Origin: Melastoma dodecandrum
Lineage: Eukaryota > Streptophyta > Magnoliopsida > Myrtales > Melastomataceae
Assembly (NCBI GenBank): GCA_029817715.1
Contig: JARUPY010000396.1
Location: 2,108,001-2,172,000, forward strand
Reading direction: 5' to 3'
DNA: 64,000 bases
The notes beneath the pieces are model-generated. The model did not search any database and was not told the origin of the DNA. It saw only the letters and a program-made list of their open reading frames with translations. The number at the start of each line of letters is the position of its first letter. Position 1 is the first letter of the stretch. Positions 56,523-64,000 of this stretch are shown piece by piece. Made by a program: the position numbers and the translations under genes.

Positions 56523-56860
56523 TATGTTTACGCACTGGATATCAGTCTAATCCAAAAGAGTCGAATCTCACTACTGTAAAAAGGATCTTTCGCTATCTCT
56601 TAGGAACAATGAGCTTGGGACTCTGATATTCAAAAGGATTATCGTTGGCTCCCAAGGGATACTCAGAGGCGGAATATGCTGGGTGTCGCATTGATAGAAA
56701 AAGTTCATCTGGTACTTGTCAACTACTAGGAAATATGTTAATTTCCTGGTTATTTAAAAAGAAGATTTCAGTCGCTTTATCCACTGTTGAGGCAGAATAT
56801 GTGGCAGTAGGCAGTTGTTGTGCTAGGTTACTTTGGATGCGACAGCAACTTGAAGATTAG
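56523..56860 (+). pseudogene. RNase H of element I, resumed after the nested element
   Basis: Continues the element I frame: GYQSNPKES, KRIFRYLLGT, then EAEYAGCRIDRKSSSGTCQLLGN (56,660-56,735) and STVEAEYVAVGSCCARLLWMRQQLED to a stop at 56,860. Same protein as 53,560-53,900 but from the older element. The C-terminal end (ILTKP region) is missing. Confidence 0.85.
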
Positions 56861-57055
56861 AGAAGAGATTCTCCTGCCTTACTTCAGTGTCACTTTCCTT
56901 CTTTTTCTATAAATTATTTTATTAAAAGAAACAAAACAAATAGTTACCTTCTTAAGCTTCTCTCCTTTCTTACCCATTTTCAAATCCCTAAGCCTTCATC
57001 TCTCTCTTCTTCGTTCTCCAACTTCCTCCTTCTCCTCTTCTCTTCAAGTTTACCA

Positions 57056-58716
57056 CGGCACCAAAGTCTATGAAATTGACAAAGGGCATGGGAATTCCCA
57101 AGAAACGGTCATAGTCGATGGCTGTTTTTGTCTAGCAACCTCCCGTTGGGGAGATATCAGAGCTTCGTGCTCCTGCTCTGACGGTACATGAAACCGAAAG
57201 GAAGTTTGTTACTACTTTTGTCAAGGGAGTTGAAGCATCGCTTACTAATACCGCAAATGCTGATCAAATTGCTGTCGCAAAGGTTAATGTGGCCGAAACC
57301 CTTGCTACAAAGGGAGAAACTGCCGCTCTGACAGGGGTTACTAAGTTGGCTCCTGCGATTCTTGCGTCTCTTAAGTAGGAAGACTCTTCTCTCTCACGAG
57401 ATCTAAAAACCCCTGTTGAGGAGGACGCAAAAGGCAATGATGCTAATGTTATCCTGTCCGTCAAGGAATAAGATCCTTGCCGAGGATGTGTTGAGGAAGT
57501 GGTTGAGACCATAACCAAGGACTCTCCTCTTCCTCGCCCTTCTCTTGGTATTGCTTGTCGCACCAGGATAAAACGCGTTATGCCAGGTACCCCAGATGCT
57601 GTGCCGTCTAGCTCTTCTAGGCTTAAGAAACTGAAAACTGCAAATTTGCCTAAGTTTGTTCCTGAACTTGATCAATATGTCTCTATGGCCATGATAAACT
57701 GCATACTTGTTGATGATGTGCTGCCTAATAGAAATATGGATAAGTGCAATATTGTTGCATGTAAGTGTGTGGATTTTGATTGGTTTACTCAACAAACATC
57801 AGCTTTACTTTGCTAAGATGTTTGAAAAGTTAACTTGGAGATCATTTTGTGAATATGATGGTATTGGCTCGGTTTCTTAAGTGAAGGACTTTTTATGCAA
57901 ACATCACCTTTCACAAGGAGGATTATGTTATCAAGTTCATAAAAGTGTTGGTTGATGGGAAGGTGTTTGTCCTCTTTATCTTTGACATATGTCGAATCTT
58001 TGACTCTGACCCTTTCAATAATCTGAGAGTGATCAATGAGGGAAAGTTGGATGCTTATTATACCATCCATCAATGGAGAGCTTATAACTACAAGTGATTA
58101 TCTTCAAAATACAGGGTCGAACTTCATCAACAGGATGTTTCACAAGGCATTGATGTCCTGCTTGGCACCTAGAATTGGCAGCATTGATTTTATCCTGCCC
58201 AGGGAGTGGAATCTAATGGTTCACCTCAAGCGAGCTATTTTTATTAATCTGGAAAGTGTGATATTTGGTCACATGGCTTCATGTGTGAAGCATGAAAACG
58301 GAGCTCTTCCCTTTGTGCATGTCATTACAGCACTGCTGCAGCATTATGTAGAGAATGTCACTCTTCTGAACAAGATGGATGCCTGGACTACTCAGGTAAT
58401 TGATTCCAACTCTGTTGAGAGTATGGGCTACCAATACATTGATGGAGTCTTTGCGAAGAAATCAACTAAGCGAGAGATCGTTGCATCTGCTTGTGGCAAG
58501 GCTGTTGGTACTACTGCTGTTGCTGGAAAACAACGCTATGTTAAGCGTGAAAGAGATGTTGCTGCATCCAAAGAGGAATCCTCATCTTCTTCAAAATTGC
58601 AGGAAGTCCTCTGTGAGGATCTTAGCTTCACCAGGCGCTCTATTCTTAAAAGAATGGATGGCTTTGCTGAGAGGCTTGGACGACTGTTTTTTATCTCAAC
58701 AGGTTTCGCCCTCTAA
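57056..58716 (+). pseudogene. Envelope-like / plant transposon protein ORF of element I
   Basis: Three open stretches on the plus strand after pol: about 57,120-57,470 (TERKFVTTFVKGVEASLTNT), 57,499-57,816 (PSSSSRLKKLKTANLPKFVPELDQY trimmed: RLKKLKTANLPKF) and 58,036-58,716 (226 codons; LPREWNLMVHLKRAIFINL, LPFVHVITALLQHYVEN, acidic Lys/Ser-rich C-end). Position downstream of RNase H, after a polypyrimidine leader (56,990-57,055), and the hydrophobic middle match the extra ORF of Sirevirus elements, whose product is of unknown function and annotated as envelope-like or putative plant transposon protein. Stops and frameshifts are present, and the expected start codon reads ACG. Confidence 0.55.
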
Positions 58717-58836
58717 AACCTGTGCATGTCACTACTAGAACTATCAGGATTGAAGCACAAAAACAAGGAATATTGAAACAGCATCAAAGGAACGAGATCA
58801 CATGACTTACAAAAAGAAGAAAACACCAACGCCTTT

Positions 58837-59116
58837 TGTAGAAAAAGGGTTGCAACTCACAATAGGGCAAACTCAATCCCACATCGGAAAGAAAATTGAG
58901 TCGGCCTAGTATATATAGGCTAATCTCTCCAGCCAATTGGTTTTATAGTTGAATCCCGCTGGACTTGTATGCTAAATTCGGCATAGGGACCAGTCCGATA
59001 TTTTAACATGATATTAGAGTTCGATGTCCGCTTAGCGGGCCCGTATGTGGGCTTGGATTTGAGAAGGTATGTTGAAAAAGGGTTACAACGGGGCAAACTT
59101 AATCCCACATTGGAGT
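58837..59116 (+). repeat. TRIM-like element (two short LTRs with PBS), partial
   Basis: 58,837-59,009 (173 bp, TG...CA) is followed directly by 'tgatattagagttcg', close to TGGTATCAGAG, then about 60 bp of spacer. A second copy of the LTR start follows at 59,070 ('tgttgaaaaagggttacaa', 'aatcccacat'), which loses similarity after about 59,116. The layout suits a terminal-repeat retrotransposon in miniature; truncation and missing target duplication keep this tentative. Confidence 0.4.
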
Positions 59117-60330
59117 CTTGTTTCATGTTTGATGTATGAAAGGATGAAAACGAAAAATAACAAATAGTCCCACGTCCGATATATAAGAACGACTAAGTGG
59201 GATAATCTGTCCATAAGAAATAAATGCAATTTTTTTTTTTTTTTGCATAGTAAAGGATAGTGGGATATGATGCCAAACGTAGCATTTTATAATTTTTTAC
59301 GATTTATAAGTTATTAAATTTCTTTGTTAAAATATATTAGTCTAATCATTTCTTTTTCTTATTCTTTTTTTTTGAAATTATTGTGATTTAATGCCAGGGG
59401 TGTACAGTCTATTGACTAGGAAGAGGACTTGATTAATTTATGATTAAAAAAATTGAAGAAACTTAAAAGTCCATTGTTTTATTTTTTCTGCAAGTAAGAA
59501 AAGTTGCATATGCTAGGTTAGGATTGTGTAGAATAGGAGAAGATGCGTATAGAAAGTGATTTTCTGTATTATCGACGATCTTCAGTAAAATAACTGAAAC
59601 CTTCTGTAGAGCTGTTGCACCTACAAGGGTTGAATGTTTGAGTGTTTGGGCTACAGAATAATTTCTCTCTCTTATGATTTCTCTCTCTTTTACTTAATCT
59701 GAAATGTTTACACACTTTTCTATTTACAGGGTAGGAGGAATACATAAGTTAGACTTAACTATAGTTGTCTGAGTACATTGAACATATGAGACTTTCCATC
59801 TTCTAGGGATTACTTACTTCTTCTTCAACTCTCCACTAGCTTGGTGTCTTCAATACTCCACTATCTTGATCACGAATTACCTTTAAGAGCAACTCCTCCG
59901 TAAAGGAATATCAATTATTTCTTCCTGCATTAAATTATAAATTTTTATGATATTGTAGATTCTTGGTTTTGAAATTTAATGTATTGGTTTTTATGGAGAC
60001 AGGCCTAACCAGAGTAAGGTATAAGTACAATCGATCTGTTACGAAATAAGGTTTGTAGATAAATATTTACCGCAAATCGGTGTTACAAATATTGAGTTCG
60101 CATAGGAAAAATGAAACCCCGTCATTCGTCAAATAATGTTTCTAATTACTCGGCGAGTTATTTATAAATCAAACTCGATATTTAAGATCGAGTTATAATA
60201 ATTTAACGAACTTTAAAAATTATTGCTCCTAAAAATAATTTCACTAATTATTTGGTAACAAAAGCTCCCTAATATTATATAATAAATACTAATATTTTAT
60301 TAATAAAATTAATAAAATCGAGCTTACATT
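59117..60330. other. AT-rich intergenic, no gene recognised
   Basis: Homopolymer T tracts (59,230-59,245), no convincing reading frame, no recognisable repeat boundary. Confidence 0.45.
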
Positions 60331-60492
60331 CGAGCCTTTCGAACCGAGCTCGAGCTCTTCATAATTAGACCGAGCCGAGTTTGAGCTCCAATTATTTGAG
60401 CTCGATCGAGTTCGGGCCAAGCTCGAGCTTGTACTGTTCCTAATCGAGCCTGGGGGTATTCGGTCTCGACTCGGCTCGTTTTCACCCCTAAC
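60318..60492. repeat. Transposon end rich in GAGCTCGAGC words
   Basis: Dense 'gagctcgagc' and 'gagccgag' words ending 'tcgactcggctcgttttcacccctaac'. This ending is the common terminus of a plant DNA-transposon or MITE family; the opposite terminus was not found, so this is a fragment. Confidence 0.4.
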
Positions 60493-60753
60493 CTAACCCA
60501 AATCTTTTAGACACAACCAATCCATCGGTCCCTAATTTTCAGGAAATATATATCTCTCACTGATTTATTGTTGACTTGATTTGAAAAAAAAAAAAATTCA
60601 AAAATTTAATAAAATATATTCAACTACAAAATAAATTAATATAGTCTCTAAGGTTTAATTTGATTGATGGGTTAATAATTATCCCCGAGTTAAATGGAAA
60701 TTTTATTATTAACACAAAATGTTAGGAGGAGGAGGAGGAGGAGGTCAAACCAT

Positions 60754-61266
60754 TGTTGTAAAAGGTGAGGAAAGGCAACGCCTATGGCGAGGGGCGAGGC
60801 AGGCAAGGCGATTTCGCCTTTCCTCCCCTCCGGACGAGGCGTGATCCAAAGGCGATGTCTTTCCTCGCCTTTCATCGCCTTTTTCTCAGGCGAAAGGCGA
60901 CAAAAAGACTCGCCTTTGGATTTCGGCCGAATTGTGTAATTTTGGACTAAGTTGTAATAATTATAATAATTTGGGAATTAAATTGAATAAATAAAAACAA
61001 AAGTTCTAGTGGGAATGATAGTGTGGCTTTATTAGCTTCGGATGATTCGGATGATAATCTCGATCTTATGGATGCTTGATTAGAATATTTTACATGATGA
61101 ATGATGATGATTAATATTATAAATCCATTTCATTTTTTTTATTTGAAATCATTTTATTATTTATACATAAATCGCCTTACACAAATCGCCTTTTGAGCGC
61201 CTTTCGCCTCACCTCTCTGGTTGGCGATGGCTTGTCGTGTCGCCCCGCCTATCGCCATTAACAAAG
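60754..61266. mobile_element. hAT-like non-autonomous element with 'aggcga' ends
   Basis: About 513 bp between direct repeats 'ggtcaaaccat' (60,743-60,753 and 61,267-61,277). The ends are related inverted repeats (left TTGTTGTAAAAGG; right, reversed, CCTTTGTTAATGGCGATAGG), and both halves are full of 'aggcga'/'tcgcct' words. The middle keeps a short frame ending ASDDSDDNLDLMDA, like a transposase tail. The true duplication is probably 8 bp within the 11-bp shared word, which fits hAT. Confidence 0.65.
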
Positions 61267-61484
61267 GGTCAAACCATAATTAAATGGAGCAACAAGTCAA
61301 TCCTAACTTTCGTTCACCATTTTTAGAATCTCATTACCGGATCCTAAATTTAGCAATCAACCCCCCCCCCCACCCAACCTGGGCATTGAATTGATTATAA
61401 TCATCCCTGAAATTTTATTACCCTGATGGATCTCTCTCTTGTGATCCTTCCCACGTAGTGATCGATTCCATCGGATTCCCGGCC

Positions 61485-62527
61485 ATGGAATTCTTCCTCA
61501 AGGCAAAGACCGTCCGCCTTCTCAGCAAACACGACAAGTACCTCCTCGCGGACGACGACGAGGAAACCGTCTGCCAGGACCGTAACGGCTTTGTCAAACA
61601 GGCCAGGTGGACGGTCGAGTTTGTCCAGGGCGGTGCGGAGGTCATCCGGCTCAAGAGCTGTTATGGGAAGTACCTCACCGCATCCAACCTTCCCTTCATG
61701 ATGGGGATGACGGGGAAGAAGGTGCTCCAGACGATGCCACGCAGGCTCGACTCGTCCGTCCAGTGGGAACCGATGAGGGACGGGTCCCATGTCCGCCTCA
61801 GGACAAGGTATGGGCATTACTTGCGCGCGAACGGAGGTGTGCCTCCTTGGAGGAACTCCATCACCCACGACATTCCCCGTCGGTCGTCCTCGCGGGAGTG
61901 GATCCTTTGGGCAATCGACATATGCGATTTCCAGTATGCGGTTGATCCCAATGTTAGTGAGCAGGCCCTGCCACCACGGCAGTTGATCGTGAAGGGTCCT
62001 CCCGTTACCGCACCTCCTTCTCTTCCGGGCCCTGTGCTGCCTGCTCCGGAGCCGGATTCACCTACTTCCGATGTCTCGCCTGACTCTCCAGGCACACCCA
62101 AACTGGAGGTTGGATTGATTCGGTCTCATTCCTATTGGTCCTGTCTGTTTACATTCCTGATTGATGTACGTTGCTGCCGCAGAAGAGCGATTCATTTTGC
62201 AGCCTGCCGGTAAAGTTGGAGGGGAGGACGATATACTACAAGGTGGCCGACGAGGATGGCCACTTCAATGAATCTGAAGAGGGGATGTCATTCTTATTCA
62301 AGGGTAGCCAGCTAGAGGAGCTGGTTGAGAAACTGGAGGACGAAACGGGGCTCGAGGATCTGGTCGTCTGTTCCCATTGGAAAGGGAAGCTCTATCCTCT
62401 CCGGCTGCAGCTCCCGCCGAACAATGCCGCGATGCATATCGTCGTACTTCCGTCCTCCTCTGAAGGTACAACCATCACCTCTACATCTACCACCTCAAAC
62501 TTCTTTAGTGGGCGTGGACACGACTAA
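61485..62527 (+). CDS. DUF569 (actin cross-linking-like) protein, two exons
   Basis: Model: exon 1 61,485-62,108, intron 62,109-62,182 (74 bp, GT...AG, phase 0), exon 2 62,183-62,527; about 322 residues. Start ATG 61,485 gives MEFFLKAKTVRLLSKHDKYL, the typical DUF569 opening; the upstream GTG at 61,458 is ignored. Residues 1-145 form the DUF569 beta-trefoil-like domain (LADDDEETVCQDRNG, W-VEFV, LRTRYGHYLRANGG). A Pro-rich linker follows (about 170-208), then a second conserved domain (GRTIYYKVADEDG, FLFKGSQLEELVEKLEDETG, PPNNAAMHIVVLP). Family function is poorly known; a fascin-like fold suggests actin or ligand binding. The read-through ORF past 62,108 is intron. The last codons may be changed by another splice at 62,466. 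Confidence 0.88.
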
Positions 62528-62854
62528 CGTCTCTTTCTCGTACGGGTCTTTCGCAGCGGTGAAAGATCTCGAGGTGCCGCTTAGTCCGAGCAGGAGCTAG
62601 TCCCGCCGTTGCCATCCTTCGTCTCCGGTCCGGACGTAATCTTGTCGACTAATGTTAATCATGCAAAAGATAATAAAAAAAGTTTCATATAGTTTTGTAG
62701 TTTACATTGTAGTTAATATAAATTCAACAGGGGCCCTCATTTTATAGATTCCCCTTTTACGTGTTATCGGTCGCTCCCGGACTTGTCTACCAACTGTTTG
62801 ATGATTTGGGTCGCTGAAATTTCCCCGCGAAGATTGGCTTCATAAACCCCAGGG
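62528..62854. other. Spacer between the DUF569 and flavoprotein genes
   Basis: Short AT-rich stretch with 'ataataaaaaaag' near 62,670 that could serve polyadenylation of the DUF569 transcript. It must hold the promoter of the next gene. Confidence 0.4.
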
Positions 62855-64000
62855 ATGAGCTTTCTGCTCACTCGCTTGACCTCCCATCTCTCGATATCCT
62901 CAACCAATGGAACCACCTTGGCCTTCGGACCCACAAGAAGATACCGTGCCTGGAATGCTTGTTCCGCTTGCAGGCAATCTCATTCTCTGGTTGATGCAAC
63001 GGTAATCATTCAACGTTCGAATTTTGGCGGTGGTTTTTTTTTTTTGTGGATGATATGGTGGATGGGGTAAAGGGTTTTGGCCGTTGGATGTGTTAGAAGT
63101 CGGGGGAAGGCGAAGAGGTTTTGGTGGTGGTTGGAGGCGGGGCTGCGGGTGTTTTCGGAGCCATAAGGGCTAAGACGGTTGCCGCTAATTTGAAGGTGTT
63201 GATTATTGAAAAGGGGAAGCCCCTGTCCAAGGTTGTGAACTCCTTTCCCTTTCTTGTTCTGGGTTTATTTGGGTCAATATGAGGATGCAGTCAGTAAAGA
63301 TAGCGACAGTGCGGTGAAGGTTTGGATGGTTGTCAAAGTTGATTGCCTTTGTTTGTTGTTGTTGGGTTACTGTAGGTTAAGGTTTCCGGAGGTGGTCGAT
63401 GCAATGTGACTAATGGGCATTTTCCTGACAATATGGTGAGACGTTTTGTATTGATTTGTGCCCATGTGGTTGGTTGTCTGGATTTGGATTTTCCAGGTCT
63501 GGTTAATCATTGTAGATTCTTGGGTCATGCTTAATGTAGAAGATAGAACAAGGATCCCATTGCGAATCTCATTGCCATGAATTTGGTGCTCTGCTAACAT
63601 TTGCTTTGCTTAGCTCTGTTTTTAGAATTGTGGGTGATGATAAAATGAGGTAGCTTAACTTGATGGAAAATGAAATGGACGGTGATATGGAAGTTATTAT
63701 ACAATGTGAAGTGTTGTAGCATAGAATCCGGATCTATAAATGGTGAGGAATGCACGCTAATTTCTAAAAGAATTGCGATTGGGTTTATCTGATATTGTAT
63801 TCTGATTCAGTTATATTGCATGCTCTTTACTATGTGCAGTTTCCTTTGCTATTGTTGTGTTTAAAGGCACTGTGATATTTAGACTTTTGCAGAAAACTAC
63901 CCTAGGGGTCATAGAGAATTTAGGGGTTCCTTCTTTAGGAAACATGGATCCATGGAGACCATGGCTTGGTTCCATGAACGTGGAGTTGATTTGAAGGTAT
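62855..64000 (+). CDS. HI0933/YhiN-type FAD flavoprotein, 5' exons (runs off window)
   Basis: Exons 62,855-63,001, 63,097-63,231, 63,376-63,435 and 63,883-64,000+, all phase 0. All introns are GT...AG (95, 144 and 447 bp). Exon 1 (49 residues, MSFLLTRLTSHLSISSTNGT) is Ser/Thr/Arg rich and acid-poor, like a plastid or mitochondrial transit peptide. Exon 2 holds the FAD-binding GGGAAGVFGAIRAK and LIIEKGKPLSK. Exon 3 holds the family signature VKVSGGGRCNVTNGH. Exon 4 gives FAENYPRGHREFRGSFF and the start of a METMAWFHERGVDLKV block. These fit the BaiN/YhiN-like NAD(P)/FAD oxidoreductases found in bacteria and plants. The reaction is unknown. The model rests on frame, splice sites and family motifs. 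Confidence 0.85.

Larger units (their letters stand above)
45281..58716 (+). mobile_element. Sirevirus-like Ty1/copia element I (interrupted, 3' truncated)
   Basis: Plus-strand element: 5' LTR 45,281-46,625, PBS-like 'gatatcagagcaa' at 46,629-46,641, gag 47,041-48,130, pol 48,170-50,071 continuing at 56,523-56,860, and an envelope-like ORF region 57,056-58,716. A second element (50,077-56,522) sits inside its RNase H region with near-matching 5-bp flanks 'atatg'/'gtatg'. No 3' LTR was found. All coding parts are broken. The coiled-coil gag tail and an extra ORF after pol are features of the Sirevirus lineage. Confidence 0.8.

Noticed and set aside
57403..57795. Minus-strand 130-codon ORF
   Set aside because: Antisense to the envelope-like remains; no domain seen.
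61401..61868. Minus-strand 155-codon ORF
   Set aside because: Antisense shadow of the GC-rich DUF569 exon.
61458..62213. Single 251-codon ORF as the DUF569 protein
   Set aside because: It starts at GTG and reads into an intron after 62,108; the DUF569 opening is at ATG 61,485 and the second domain continues after an acceptor at 62,182.

Overview
This is nuclear DNA of a flowering plant: intron-containing or single-exon plant gene families lie scattered in a dense mass of nested plant LTR retrotransposons, foldback elements and an endogenous plant pararetrovirus. The species cannot be named from the sequence. No prokaryotic gene organisation, CRISPR array, rRNA or tRNA gene was seen.

Layout. 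1-5.6 kb: a Sirevirus-type LTR fragment abutting two chimeric Ty1/copia pol fragments on the minus strand. 7.2 kb: a small intact gene for a secreted single-domain DUF26 (ginkbilobin-2-like) protein. 8.45-15.35 kb: a tandem segmental duplication (unit about 2.7 kb); the left unit alone carries a 1,468-bp almost fully palindromic foldback transposon with a 10-bp target-site duplication. 13.7-18.8 kb: a degraded copia element with PBS and LTR remnants. 18.8-24.5 kb: an AAA-ATPase pseudogene split by a complete 4.9-kb copia element with 5-bp target-site duplications. 24.6-26.0 kb: a solo LTR.

27.8-29.4 and 40.7-42.2 kb: two intact, intronless AAA-ATPase genes of the plant AATP1/BCS1-like clade, same strand, paralogous to the pseudogene. 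They form a tandem gene family split by transposon invasion. Between them lie a decayed Ty3/gypsy fragment and, at 33.1-39.9 kb, two copies of a Caulimoviridae-like endogenous viral element facing each other as a large inverted repeat. The minus-strand arm is longer; the plus-strand arm lost about 2.2 kb. Both keep a nearly identical second ORF and both end at the viral tRNA-Met primer-binding site.

42.3-44.6 kb: a 2.3-kb solo LTR with two internal minisatellites. 45.3-58.7 kb: a Sirevirus-like copia element with an apparent envelope-like ORF, split by a second related element (50,077-56,522). 58.8-61.3 kb: small elements (a TRIM-like pair and a hAT-like MITE). 61.5-62.5 kb: a two-exon DUF569 gene. 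62.9-64.0 kb: the first four exons of a plastid- or mitochondrion-targeted HI0933/YhiN-type flavoprotein gene that runs off the window.

The host genes are not an operon and show no shared pathway. The most notable structures are the palindromic viral locus and the palindromic foldback transposon, both expected to make long hairpin RNA if transcribed.
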